DNA of 36,046 bases from Crocinitomicaceae bacterium (GTDB lineage Bacteria; Bacteroidota; Bacteroidia; Flavobacteriales_G; Salibacteraceae), in contig PAVO01000012.1 of assembly GCA_002713215.1 (NCBI GenBank), forward strand, positions 1 to 36,046. Direction: 5' to 3'. Under the pieces are notes generated by a model. It was given only the letters and a program-made list of their open reading frames with translations. It ran no database searches and had not been told where the DNA came from. Shown piece by piece: positions 15,694 to 24,483 of the stretch. Made by a program: the position numbers and the translations under genes. Every line of letters begins with the position of its first letter. The first letter of the stretch is position 1.

Positions 15694-16386
15694 ATGCTTC
15701 CAACTAAAATTGCGATTGTAGACGATCACGAAATGCTGCGAGAGGGTTATAGAAAACTCATTTCTGAATTTCAGAATATAGAGGTGGTTCTAGTTGCAGG
15801 CAGTGGCAGGCAATTGATTGATCAACTTAAGTCATGTTCAAATAATAAGATGCCTAATTTAATATTGCTTGACCTTGAAATGGAAGATATGGATGGGATT
15901 GAAACGGCTAAAAGACTAAGTATATCGTACCCAGAATTAAAGGTCGCTATTCTTTCAATCTTTTATAACAGTTCTTTGGTTAGGCATATGATATCTTTAA
16001 AGGTTTGCGCTTATTTTCCAAAGACTATTTCCTTGAGTCAATTGGAAATCGGCTTGCAAAAAATAATTAAGGAGGGAAAATACTTTACCGAAGAGATATA
16101 TGAAATGTTGCGTAGAGAATCCATTGATCTTCAATTTAAGAATGCAGGTTCACGCAAATCAGATCAGATTACTAGAAGAGAAAAACAAGTTCTCAATTTA
16201 ATCTGTAAAGAATATAACAGTAAGGAAATTGGTAAAAAACTGCATATTGCTCCACGAACCGTCGATGCTCACAGAAATAATCTATTGGCAAAAACAAACT
16301 CCAAAAACGTTGCCGGCCTTGTAGCTTATGCTATAAAAAACAACATTATAGAATCCAGCAGTGAAGATTATTTCAGGCGAAGGTGA
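15694..16386 (+). CDS. NarL/FixJ-type response regulator (REC + LuxR HTH)
   Basis: 230 residues. The receiver domain (1 to about 125) begins TKIAIVDDHEMLREGY with acidic residues D10/D11. The phosphoacceptor is D60 in LILLDLEMEDMDG, the switch serine is in AILSIFYN, and the lysine is in YFPKTIS. The LuxR-type helix-turn-helix is at about 158-215 (ITRREKQVLNLICKEYNSKEIGKKL, APRTVDAHRNNL). No histidine kinase is adjacent. The sensor at the left edge is probably of the LytS type, which normally works with LytTR regulators, so I do not pair them. An inverted repeat and a third half-site just downstream could be its targets in front of the T9SS genes. Confidence 0.92.
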   Translation: MLPTKIAIVDDHEMLREGYRKLISEFQNIEVVLVAGSGRQLIDQLKSCSNNKMPNLILLDLEMEDMDGIETAKRLSISYPELKVAILSIFYNSSLVRHMISLKVCAYFPKTISLSQLEIGLQKIIKEGKYFTEEIYEMLRRESIDLQFKNAGSRKSDQITRREKQVLNLICKEYNSKEIGKKLHIAPRTVDAHRNNLLAKTNSKNVAGLVAYAIKNNIIESSSEDYFRRR

Positions 16387-16419
16387 TTTAATCTTACTTA
16401 ATATTTTATTTATAAAACT

Positions 16420-16478
16420 ACTAGGTAATCTTATGTAGAAAACTATGTAGAATTACCTAGTTATAATATTTAGGTAAT
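16420..16478. promoter_or_regulatory. Paired TAGGTAAT sites downstream of the response regulator
   Basis: ACTAGGTAAT (16420-16429) and ATTACCTAGT (16452-16461) form a perfect 10-bp inverted repeat with a 22-base spacer. A third copy, TAGGTAAT, lies at 16471-16478. The spacer also holds ATGTAGA twice. Two half-sites with centres 32 bases apart (three helical turns) plus a third suggest a binding site for a dimeric regulator. No T-run follows, so a terminator is less likely. Confidence 0.5.
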
Positions 16479-16587
16479 TAAACCGATGTCTTTGTCATAA
16501 ATACCATTCAATTTTATTTGGACAAAAGTTTCGTATAACCATTCGTTCAAAAAATCAAAAACACCAAGCCTTTTGAACAAACTCATG

Positions 16588-16628
16588 TTTTCTGTGGGAA
16601 ACAGAAAAACTCGCCACGATCTTGTGGC
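16588..16628 (+). promoter_or_regulatory. Two tandem hairpins in the leader of the first T9SS gene
   Basis: TTTTCTGT (16588-16595) pairs with ACAGAAAA (16601-16608) around GGGAA. GCCAC (16613-16617) then pairs with GTGGC (16624-16628) around GATCTT and is followed by AAAAAA. They end 28 bases before the ATG at 16657. They may be an mRNA stabiliser or a leader regulatory element; no known riboswitch is recognised. Confidence 0.45.
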
Positions 16629-16656
16629 AAAAAATCATTAACTAAATTTAGAAATT

Positions 16657-18375
16657 ATGAAAAATTTAATCATTGTTAAAACAATACTGCTGTGCTTCTT
16701 TGTAGGAGATATACTGGCACAACCAGCTAACCTAACTCAAATTGCTTCAGCTCGGTATGTTTATGCTGGAACAACTCCAACCAATAACAATACAGGTAGT
16801 GATATTGCGAAAGTAAGTCCTACCAGTACTACCCTGCGGGATGAAAACGTTACAGTTTATCAAACTACAACGGGAATAGAGATGCGCCATATACAGAAAG
16901 GTATTTTAGGCACAGGCACACAGGTTACCTTGGGCGTTGGACTAGGTCTTACTAACATGAATGATCCTGATGTGGTCGCGGTTACCAACGCACCCTATGG
17001 ATTGGGTACACCGAAGGAAATTGTTATGGTAACTTATATTGGAACTACCGGTGGATTTCCAAACGTATTTCTGGAAATTTTTCATTGGGACCGTCCCTCT
17101 GGAACCTTTTTGCGGCTGAGTTGGGCTAATTTAACTCAAAACCGAGCAACTGGAGTTTGTACTAGCCCAAATATTGACGCTGATCATTTGGGGAATTATG
17201 CCGTAGTATGGGAAGAAAGTGGTAAAATTTATTTAGCTAGCGAAAATATAATGACTCCTCCAGGGATAAATTTACCAACCAAGTTTGTTGATATGACTGC
17301 TTCCTGCGTCGCTACAGGTGTTGAACCTGATGTATGCGTTATGCCAGATGATCCTATGACTAGCCTTTCACTCATTAACGTATCATTTCGAGTTGGCAAT
17401 AATCTCTATCTAGAACGAATTTGGACTTCTACCTTAGTTCCTGGATTGATAAATTATCCTGCAGCAAATTGTTTAAACCCATTCATGTTCTATAACAACT
17501 TATTAACCGCTGGTATTTCTGACATTCGAATCGCTTGCCCACCACAGAAAAATCACGGTAGGGATGTTTATGAAGTTACCATGACCTTTATCCACAATGG
17601 GACAACCAATAACGATGTTATGACCGCCACCCATAGTACGTCTAATTTTGGAATGGGTGTTATCGTTTATAGCTCACCAACCATGGGATTTTTACCTGCA
17701 TTTGGAGTTGGCTACAACCATTCAAAGCCTGTAGTAGCATATCAAGATCTGGTTCCTGAGTTTGTGGTTGCGTGGGAAATGGTAGATACATATACAAGTG
17801 GATTGCAAAATGCCTACAATGTAGCAGCAAATTTTGCTCCGCAAGTAATAAATACAAATAAGAACATTGTTGCAATGCCAGTTACGGATGCTAACACTAT
17901 GGTGAATCCATATATTTCTCAAGCAAGTGAACACAATATTTTTGCGCAGACATCAGAGGCCGTGAGTGTTAGCAAGGGAGATATTTCTCCTATGAATTAT
18001 ACTTACACTGATGCTTCTGCGGAAAGGATAAACACCAATTTTGCAGGACTAGCTTTTAAAACAACTCCAGAAGCCAACTATTGGCTTATTGATAGACCCA
18101 GTACTATTGTTAATACTCAAAGTGTAGAAGAATTTGAAAAGGTGATTGCATATCCAAATCCTGCTCCTTCACATACGGGTGAAATTACAGTGGATCTTGG
18201 AGTATTTACCAGTGGAGAAATAATTATTTTGTCCATAGATGGAAGAGTGGTTTATGAAAATACGTTTGAAGAAGAAAACCAAATTTCTATTGAAAACAAC
18301 CTGGAAAAAGGAACCTATTTGATTAAGACCCAAACAGGTAACAACGAAGAAATCCTTAAATTCGTTATCAATTAA
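16657..18375 (+). CDS. T9SS-exported protein with C-terminal sorting domain
   Basis: 572 residues. A signal peptide spans about 1-22 (MKNLIIVKTILLCFF, then GDILAQP). The body (about 25-480) has no domain I recognise. It contains beta-rich stretches such as NYAVVWEESGKIYLASENI and PEFVVAWEMVDTYTSGLQNA, which suggest propeller-like blades. From about residue 489 there is a type IX secretion C-terminal domain: VIAYPNPAPSHTGEITVDL, IIILSIDGRVVYENTF, then LEKGTYLIKTQTGN and ending KFVIN. The product should cross the outer membrane and be released or anchored at the surface. Function unknown. It is followed by a long hairpin and a second T9SS protein. Confidence 0.85.
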   Translation: MKNLIIVKTILLCFFVGDILAQPANLTQIASARYVYAGTTPTNNNTGSDIAKVSPTSTTLRDENVTVYQTTTGIEMRHIQKGILGTGTQVTLGVGLGLTNMNDPDVVAVTNAPYGLGTPKEIVMVTYIGTTGGFPNVFLEIFHWDRPSGTFLRLSWANLTQNRATGVCTSPNIDADHLGNYAVVWEESGKIYLASENIMTPPGINLPTKFVDMTASCVATGVEPDVCVMPDDPMTSLSLINVSFRVGNNLYLERIWTSTLVPGLINYPAANCLNPFMFYNNLLTAGISDIRIACPPQKNHGRDVYEVTMTFIHNGTTNNDVMTATHSTSNFGMGVIVYSSPTMGFLPAFGVGYNHSKPVVAYQDLVPEFVVAWEMVDTYTSGLQNAYNVAANFAPQVINTNKNIVAMPVTDANTMVNPYISQASEHNIFAQTSEAVSVSKGDISPMNYTYTDASAERINTNFAGLAFKTTPEANYWLIDRPSTIVNTQSVEEFEKVIAYPNPAPSHTGEITVDLGVFTSGEIIILSIDGRVVYENTFEEENQISIENNLEKGTYLIKTQTGNNEEILKFVIN

Positions 18376-18385
18376 TTAATATTTA

Positions 18386-18422
18386 TTACCTTTCTTCCAA
18401 TCTTTTATTGGAGGAAGGGTAA
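18386..18422. terminator. Long hairpin between the two T9SS genes
   Basis: TTACCTTTCTTCCAAT (18386-18401) pairs along its whole length with ATTGGAGGAAGGGTAA (18407-18422), leaving CTTTT as the loop. This is a 16-bp stem with two G-U wobbles on the + strand, extendable by an A-T pair. No T-run follows. It could terminate the upstream gene or stabilise its 3' end. The GGAGG in the right arm is 18 bases before the next ATG. Confidence 0.6.
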
Positions 18423-18432
18423 TTAATAATTT

Positions 18433-21400
18433 ATGAAACAGAGCATTCTTGTATTCTTTATTTTCTTAATTGGTATATCTGCTCAAAGCCAAATTCTAAA
18501 GGAATGGGCAATACAAAGGATTAACCCAAATTATGGTGCTATTAAACCAAAAGACACGGTTCTTACCTTTAATTTTTTTCAACCCAAAATGCACCTCGAT
18601 ACCATTGTACTCAATAGTTCTAAAAACTACCGTGCAAACTTTTATCCCAATAGAGGTGGATTGGCCTACGGTAATGGAAAGACAGCAGTATATTCAGCAG
18701 GACAGGCTTTTTACGATTCAACAAAATACGCTTTTGATTCTTTACATTGGTTTGCTGCGGAAAGAGGCCAAAATTTATTGGTTAGGAGCTTAAGACACGA
18801 TTCTATTTTTTATCATTTGAGTTATAGTGCACTTCCACATTATAACTATTTCAACCAGGCATTTGGAACCCGATATTATTCCTATTCAGATTCACTCGGC
18901 CATATAAAACCCTTGACTTCCATATACTATTTAGATAGTTTGAAAAACACGGACTCAACGGTCAAGGAAATGACGAAGCACAGCTACATATTCTTTTCTT
19001 TTCCACATTGCAATGGAAAGGACCTGTGGGTGGGTTATTGGCATCTCTTTCATAAACGTTTTTATACCTACCTCATCGATCAAAATGGATTAAACAAAAC
19101 ACCGGTCGTTTCTCCCCAATTGAACGGATTGGATTATTTATTGGATTTATGTATTTCCCCTGTTGGAAATAGAGTGGTTATGAAAGGTGTTGATACCCTT
19201 TCAACAAAATATTATAACGCTACATTAGGAGCTTGGGTGTATGACTCATCCGAAGTGAGTTTGTATACGGTAGACTTCAATAACAATTTAGGGATATTTA
19301 ATAACTACAACCAGTTTTATAAATTTAAGAATATTCATTACATCTATGGTATTGGAGCGCCAAAAGGCGCTCATATGGCATTTTCGGCTAGTGGTAATTA
19401 TTTATACAACATTAACTCTAAGGAACAATATCATCAATACCAAGGGTTTTCTAAAGTAATAGATACCATATCATTAAATCAATTCGAAAGAAGCGGAAGT
19501 ACTTATGTTAACCGTACGCAAATTGATTACACTTTAAATACCGGGCTAAATAACAAATTTCCTCTTGATGAATTTCAGGATATTGCCCGGGGACCAGATG
19601 GGAAGATTTACGTAATTGCTCAAACCTACAACGTTGCAAACTACCCTGGATTTGATATTAATGTCATACATCGTCCAGAAAAAAAAGGAATAACTTGTAG
19701 ATACCAGAAATCCTATAAAGATTCAATTCCTATCGGTTACCTGCATTTCCCTCGCCTTCCCCCTTCTTCGGTATCCGAAGCCTGGCTTTTTCATGAGAAT
19801 GCCTGTGTAAAAGATACGGCTGTGCTTTGGATTAACGACTCTACCTGTATCGATTCCTTAAAATGGGATTTTGGAGATCCTGGCTCTGGAGCATTGAATA
19901 CAGCAACCGGTTTTAAGGTAGGTCACCGCTACAATCAGGTGGGTAAATACAATCTTAAAATCGTTCGCTTTGAGGGAGGTATACCCGATACTCTGCTTAA
20001 GAATATTGTGGTAGAAGGTGGCGATACGGTTCACATACGCTCCGATACCCTGCTTTGCGCAAAAGACACCCTCTTTATTCAACCCAACCTAAACAACGAC
20101 TACGATTTTGTTTGGTCTACTGGAAGCAACGATAGCGCCATTTACTTTTCAGACTCCGGATGGGTTTGGGTAGATGCCTTCAATAAATGTGTACTTACCC
20201 GAGATTCTATGTATGTTAGCTATGCGTCAACTCCAAAAGTTGATTTACCTAACGATACTGCTGTTTGTGATTCCTTTCCATTGTCAACTTCCTGGGCCAG
20301 GGCAAAGTATTCCTGGAGTACTGGAGATTCCACCACCTCCATAGTTCCCACAACCACTAAAAAGTATTGGGTTACCGCAAAAAACATTTGTGGCTTCGAT
20401 TCCGACAGTATAAATCTTGAAATTCATCATTCAGCTCAATCCAACATAACCGATACCACGTTCTGTAAGGGCAGTAGCTATAAAATAAACCTCAATTTTC
20501 CGCATACCATTTACTGGTGGAGTGCCATAACCAATAAACCTTATGCAACCTACTCCAAAGCAGGTAAACATTGGGTAAGGACCAATAACTTGTGTGGGGT
20601 TTTTAGAGATACGTTCGAAATAAAGTACACTCCCAATCCCAATGTGGACCTGGGTAATGACACCACCATTTGTTCTAACCTACCCCTAACCTTAAATGCC
20701 GGTGCGGCAGATACCTCATTAAGATTCTACTGGTACCACAATGGAACTATAGATTCTTCGGTTGTGGTAAATACTGCCAGGCAGTATAAGGTAGAGGTAA
20801 AACACGAATGCGGTAGATTGTATGATTCCATAAGGATAGATCATGTGGACAAACCAGATTTGTTACTGAAAGATACTTCCATATGTTTAGGAGATTCTGC
20901 TACACTATTGGCTAGTTTGGGCTGGAAAAGTTCTGCTACCAACACCTCTTCAATATTCATTTGGTCTACTGGTGATACCACCTCGTATGCTTCCATTAAG
21001 AACTATGGTAAGTATTGGGCGAAAGCGGAAAACAAATGCGGTAGTGATTCGGTTGATTTTGAGGTTACCGAACTGCAACCTGTAAAAATCAATTTCCCAG
21101 GCGATACCATTATTTGTGACAACAATACATTAACTCTAGACGCAGGTAATCAGCGTGCAACCTATCTATGGCACAATGGAAGCACTAAATCCAGCCATTT
21201 GGTATTGGGTTCTGGAACCTACTCGGTGCGTGTAGAAAACCCCTGTGGCTTTAAATCCAAATCGATAAACGTAACCCATTTAAAAACCCCTGTGGCCTTA
21301 GTTAATGCAGAACCTAACAGCAGAGTATGTCCCGGAACTCCCGTTACTCTTTTGGGTAGAAGTGGAACAGACGAAGGCCAATACCTCTGGAATACAGGAG

Positions 21401-22020
21401 ATACTTCCAATACAATACTTGTAAAAGAAGCCGGAGAATACTCGCTTACTGTTACCAATTATTGCGGCAGTCACTCGGTAAAATTCAATCCAGCTTTTTT
21501 TGCCATTAAGGCAGGATTCACTCTCAACAAAAAAGAAAGCATGATTCCTCTTGACTTAATTGGCAACAACTCTTCTGCTGGCGCCGATCAGTTTATTTGG
21601 TTAATGGATAATAAAAAAATTGGAGAAGAAAGGGATTTAACCTACCGAATTATCCCTTTTGGAGACCATGTTATTTCACTGGTAGCTTACGACAATTATG
21701 GATGCAGGGATACTGTTTCTGATTCTATAAGAGTATTGCCAAACCCCAACATTCCACCATTGCTATGCGATTTTAGAATAGACCCCAACCCGGCCAAAGA
21801 CCACTTTGTAATTACAGCTTTGAACAACGACAAGCAAGTAAGGGAGATAAAGATCTTCAACGACCTGAGCCAAGTAGTTTATCAATCCGACATTTCTCAT
21901 TGGGAAGAAAACCCTTTTTACTTCGAACATCGCTTTACCAACCTGCCCTCGGGTACCTACCTCGTTGGGCTCTTTTGTGTGTCTGAAACTAAATTTAAAA
22001 GAATTGTTGTGAGCGAGTGA
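18433..22020 (+). CDS. Large T9SS-exported protein with PKD-like and seven Cys-paired Ig-like repeats
   Basis: 1195 residues. A signal peptide covers about 1-19 (MKQSILVFFIFLIGISAQSQ). Residues about 20-450 resemble the propeller-like N-terminal region common in Bacteroidota surface proteins (AFSASGNYLYNINS, FQDIARGPDGKIYVIAQTY). A PKD-like domain follows (about 455-527; WDFGDPGSG, GHRYNQVGKYNLKIV). Then come seven tandem repeats of about 70 residues (530-1020). Each has a DTxxC-like first cysteine, a WSTGD- or WHNGS-like turn, and a second cysteine usually in NxCG. A second PKD-like domain (about 1025-1100) precedes the T9SS sorting domain (about 1112-1195: DFRIDPNPAKDHFVI, LPSGTYLVGLF). Probably a surface adhesin or structural protein; ligand unknown. 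Confidence 0.88.
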   Translation: MKQSILVFFIFLIGISAQSQILKEWAIQRINPNYGAIKPKDTVLTFNFFQPKMHLDTIVLNSSKNYRANFYPNRGGLAYGNGKTAVYSAGQAFYDSTKYAFDSLHWFAAERGQNLLVRSLRHDSIFYHLSYSALPHYNYFNQAFGTRYYSYSDSLGHIKPLTSIYYLDSLKNTDSTVKEMTKHSYIFFSFPHCNGKDLWVGYWHLFHKRFYTYLIDQNGLNKTPVVSPQLNGLDYLLDLCISPVGNRVVMKGVDTLSTKYYNATLGAWVYDSSEVSLYTVDFNNNLGIFNNYNQFYKFKNIHYIYGIGAPKGAHMAFSASGNYLYNINSKEQYHQYQGFSKVIDTISLNQFERSGSTYVNRTQIDYTLNTGLNNKFPLDEFQDIARGPDGKIYVIAQTYNVANYPGFDINVIHRPEKKGITCRYQKSYKDSIPIGYLHFPRLPPSSVSEAWLFHENACVKDTAVLWINDSTCIDSLKWDFGDPGSGALNTATGFKVGHRYNQVGKYNLKIVRFEGGIPDTLLKNIVVEGGDTVHIRSDTLLCAKDTLFIQPNLNNDYDFVWSTGSNDSAIYFSDSGWVWVDAFNKCVLTRDSMYVSYASTPKVDLPNDTAVCDSFPLSTSWARAKYSWSTGDSTTSIVPTTTKKYWVTAKNICGFDSDSINLEIHHSAQSNITDTTFCKGSSYKINLNFPHTIYWWSAITNKPYATYSKAGKHWVRTNNLCGVFRDTFEIKYTPNPNVDLGNDTTICSNLPLTLNAGAADTSLRFYWYHNGTIDSSVVVNTARQYKVEVKHECGRLYDSIRIDHVDKPDLLLKDTSICLGDSATLLASLGWKSSATNTSSIFIWSTGDTTSYASIKNYGKYWAKAENKCGSDSVDFEVTELQPVKINFPGDTIICDNNTLTLDAGNQRATYLWHNGSTKSSHLVLGSGTYSVRVENPCGFKSKSINVTHLKTPVALVNAEPNSRVCPGTPVTLLGRSGTDEGQYLWNTGDTSNTILVKEAGEYSLTVTNYCGSHSVKFNPAFFAIKAGFTLNKKESMIPLDLIGNNSSAGADQFIWLMDNKKIGEERDLTYRIIPFGDHVISLVAYDNYGCRDTVSDSIRVLPNPNIPPLLCDFRIDPNPAKDHFVITALNNDKQVREIKIFNDLSQVVYQSDISHWEENPFYFEHRFTNLPSGTYLVGLFCVSETKFKRIVVSE

Positions 22021-22065
22021 GTGATTTAAAAGCACTTCATTTATCAATTATTGTGATCAACTAAC

Positions 22066-22752
22066 TCAATTGTTTCCTACTACCAACCTCAACGCCTCCC
22101 TCCTGCTCAATGGTTTGAGATCATGATTGTCAGCAAACTCAATTACCCATTGTGGATTAAACTTCGAGTACTGCCGTAACGCCCACCCAATGGCTTTTTG
22201 GTGGAAGAATTCATTGGAATCAATATGAGGCAAAATAGACTGAGTTAACCAACTCGTACTGGTCTCTTCTTTGTATTTCAGTTGATAGAGAATGGCTGTT
22301 CGGTTCAGCCACATGTTTTCACTTTCAATCCACATTGAAATTGTAGGCTCTACCAACTTTGGGTGCTTTTTTAGATAGGCACCAACAATATTGCTTGCAA
22401 TGAGATCAACGGTATCCCACCATGAATTGGTTGCAATTAAATACGAGGCATGTTTAAGTACCTCATCGTCCCATTGCCGCTTGAGCTTAAGAACCAACTC
22501 CATAGCACAATAATGATACTCTCGTTGAGGCTGGTCATAAAGCCACCTAATGCATTGGCCTAAATTGGCATATTCCGGAAGTCCATATTCTTTTACAAAT
22601 TGATTGAAAAGAGTCCTTCGAGGGGTTTGTTTAATCCCATAGAATTGGAATTGATCTTTTAAGTAGGCAGCCATGGAATCGGCATTCTCCTGATCGCCAT
22701 TACTAATTAACACTTCCTTTAATGGTGCAAAATAAGGCTCTACCGATCTCAT
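22066..22752 (-). CDS. AlkD-like DNA alkylation repair glycosylase
   Basis: HEAT-repeat DNA glycosylase family (DNA alkylation repair enzyme, AlkD/AlkC type), 228 residues. Such enzymes excise cationic alkylated bases. Signatures are NSWWDTVDLIAS, MWLNRTAILYQLKYK and NEFFHQKAIGWALRQYSK, matching the AlkD substrate-contact tryptophans and aspartate. The frame opens at a TTG at 22767, but ATG 22752 forms a 4-base ATGA overlap with the stop of the upstream gene, a common coupling arrangement, so I use that start. The 3' end faces the T9SS gene convergently with 45 bases between; I see no clear terminator there. Confidence 0.88.
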   Translation of the reverse strand: MRSVEPYFAPLKEVLISNGDQENADSMAAYLKDQFQFYGIKQTPRRTLFNQFVKEYGLPEYANLGQCIRWLYDQPQREYHYCAMELVLKLKRQWDDEVLKHASYLIATNSWWDTVDLIASNIVGAYLKKHPKLVEPTISMWIESENMWLNRTAILYQLKYKEETSTSWLTQSILPHIDSNEFFHQKAIGWALRQYSKFNPQWVIEFADNHDLKPLSRREALRLVVGNN

Positions 22753-23537
22753 TCCCCTGTTTCGCAATGTTGTTCAAAAAGTGCTTCAGCCCTTTTATTT
22801 CCTTTATTCATGGCATTTTGCCAATCCTTGCATGCACCTTTAATTTTTGAAAGTTGGAATTTAACTTCACCTCTTTGAAGAAGTAATTCATGGTCAGTCG
22901 GGTCCCCACGGTACAAATAGTTAAGCTTTTTCAATGCCTCTTGATAATTACCTTTCTCAATATCTACTTTATATTCTCTTTTTGCCACAATTGTTGGGTT
23001 TTCTACGGTATACATATATTGCTGATCCGTACCTTTTAAAGTGCGCATTGGCTTTTTATAACCCGTAAACTCCATATTCCGTACATGCTTCACTTCAATA
23101 CCGGGTCTTAACGGCTTTGCAAACCTGTTTGAATCGTAGACTACATTAAAAACTCCAAAACGATCTTTCTTACCAAATGAAAAAGCTTGATTTATTTGAA
23201 TTGATACAGGTTTATCAGTGTACCAATTGGGCTTAAACGCTCCAAGTAATTTAAAGCCTTCTACTATTCCCGATTCGCAATCTTCGCAAGACGAAGAACT
23301 AATCCAAAATGTATCTACCTTACCATTTGGATTCAGAATAAAAGAGGTATACACAATCTCTGGGTTTTGGCGATTTGATACTTCAAAAGGAAGTTCAACT
23401 GACCTTTCAAATACCTGAAGATAACTGGTATCTCCCCATTGTAAATACTCTAATGAGAATTTTTTTGCGCTATCTTGAGCCAATACAAGTTGGTGAAGCT
23501 GAATCAACCCAAAAAGAATAAAAACAATTGCTTTCAT
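22749..23537 (-). CDS. Secreted protein with TonB-C-like and TPR-like regions
   Basis: 262 residues. A signal peptide (MKAIVFILFGLIQLHQLVLAQ) directs export. The middle, about 45-120, has the pattern of a TonB C-terminal domain: VYTSFILNPNGKVDTFWIS, FKPNWYTDKPVSIQI. Residues about 195-258 form a TPR-like helical pair (GNYQEALKKLNYLYRGDP, then HELLLQRGEVKFQL, GACKDWQNAMNKGN), a common ending in Bacteroidota periplasmic proteins. SSCEDC offers a possible disulfide. It is translationally coupled to the AlkD-like gene by an ATGA overlap, though no shared function is obvious. The weak promoter candidate TAGATTTC lies just upstream. Confidence 0.7.
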   Translation of the reverse strand: MKAIVFILFGLIQLHQLVLAQDSAKKFSLEYLQWGDTSYLQVFERSVELPFEVSNRQNPEIVYTSFILNPNGKVDTFWISSSSCEDCESGIVEGFKLLGAFKPNWYTDKPVSIQINQAFSFGKKDRFGVFNVVYDSNRFAKPLRPGIEVKHVRNMEFTGYKKPMRTLKGTDQQYMYTVENPTIVAKREYKVDIEKGNYQEALKKLNYLYRGDPTDHELLLQRGEVKFQLSKIKGACKDWQNAMNKGNKRAEALFEQHCETGE

Positions 23538-23572
23538 TGATGGTTCGTTCTAATAGAAATCTAAATAACAAA

Positions 23573-23607
23573 AAAAGCCTGAAATCGCATAGCAAAATCA
23601 GGCTTTT
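23573..23607. terminator. Terminator of the proS-barrel-lipoprotein-SPFH operon
   Basis: AAAAGCCTGA (23573-23582) and TCAGGCTTTT (23598-23607) form a perfect 10-bp stem around a 15-base loop, with further A residues on the left side. On the minus strand the stem ends in a run of T's. It lies 20 bases past the SPFH stop and separates that operon from the TonB-C/AlkD pair. Confidence 0.85.
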
Positions 23608-23627
23608 AATTCACCTTAATGTTCTAA

Positions 23628-24473
23628 TTACTGATTACCTAATATCAATGGCATACCATCTTTACCAGACCCAACAATCACCACTTTTGAATTAGGTGAT
23701 TTTGACAATTCCAACGTTGCTTCAATGCCCCTCATTTTTAATAGTTGAGGCGTTAAACTCGAATTGATAATTTGATTTGCCTTCGCTTCTCCTTCTGCCT
23801 GAATTCTTTTTCTTTCGGCCTCAGACTTTTCTTTTTCCAACCTGAATTGGTATGCTAAAGCTTCCTGCTCCTGCTTCAACTTCGATTCAATCGCTCCTTT
23901 AATTTCAGCAGGCAGATTAATTGATCGAATAAGTAGCGCCTTCATTTCAATATTGTTCTCTTTCAGTTTTGAACCTGCCTCTTTAATAATTGATAACTCG
24001 ACTTCAGAACGTTTGGTAGAATAAATTTCTTCAGCGGTGTATCTACCGGCAACCTGACGAACCGTTGAACGTACCTCAGGAATCACCAAAAGGCTTGCAT
24101 AATCCAACATAAATCCTTCGTACAAATAACCAATGCGGTTATAGGTGGGAAAATAACGAACCGTAATATCTATGTTTACCGATAGCCCGTTTTTGTCAAG
24201 AACATCCATTGGCTCTTCACTTTTTTGTTCAGCTACATTAAACACATACATTTTGTTCCAGGGAGCTATAATGTGAAATCCGGGGCTATATACATTGTCT
24301 TTATCCAATCCCATTCCGAAAGGGTGAAACATAACGCCTCGTTCTGTTGCATCCAGCGTAATAAACAATCGATTGCCCAGACCCAAAACCACAATAAGTA
24401 TAATTACTCCAATAAAAACCGGAGCAAACTTTTTGAAGTTAAATTCAGTATTTTCTTGATAATATTCAGCCAT
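23628..24473 (-). CDS. SPFH/prohibitin-family membrane protein
   Basis: 281 residues with one N-terminal transmembrane helix (about 15-33, VFIGVIILIVVLGLGNRLF). A band-7/prohibitin domain follows (ATERGVMFHPFG, SPGFHIIAPWNKMYVFNVAEQ, VDLNIDITVRYFP-like VNIDITVRYFP, LVIPEVRSTVRQVAGRYTAEEIYS). Next is a charged coiled coil (about 200-245: EQEALAYQFRLEKEKSEAER). Prohibitin-like proteins form large membrane rings and influence protease access or membrane domains. It is the last gene of a four-gene run, 10 bases after the lipoprotein gene, before a strong terminator. Confidence 0.92.
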   Translation of the reverse strand: MAEYYQENTEFNFKKFAPVFIGVIILIVVLGLGNRLFITLDATERGVMFHPFGMGLDKDNVYSPGFHIIAPWNKMYVFNVAEQKSEEPMDVLDKNGLSVNIDITVRYFPTYNRIGYLYEGFMLDYASLLVIPEVRSTVRQVAGRYTAEEIYSTKRSEVELSIIKEAGSKLKENNIEMKALLIRSINLPAEIKGAIESKLKQEQEALAYQFRLEKEKSEAERKRIQAEGEAKANQIINSSLTPQLLKMRGIEATLELSKSPNSKVVIVGSGKDGMPLILGNQ

Positions 24474-24483
24474 TTTTATTCTG

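Noticed and set aside
1-16386. Left-edge sensor and the NarL-type regulator as one two-component pair
   Set aside because: They are about 13 kb apart, and the sensor looks LytS-like, which usually pairs with LytTR rather than LuxR-type regulators.
22753-22767. TTG start for the AlkD-like gene
   Set aside because: The ATG five codons later forms a standard ATGA overlap with the upstream stop.
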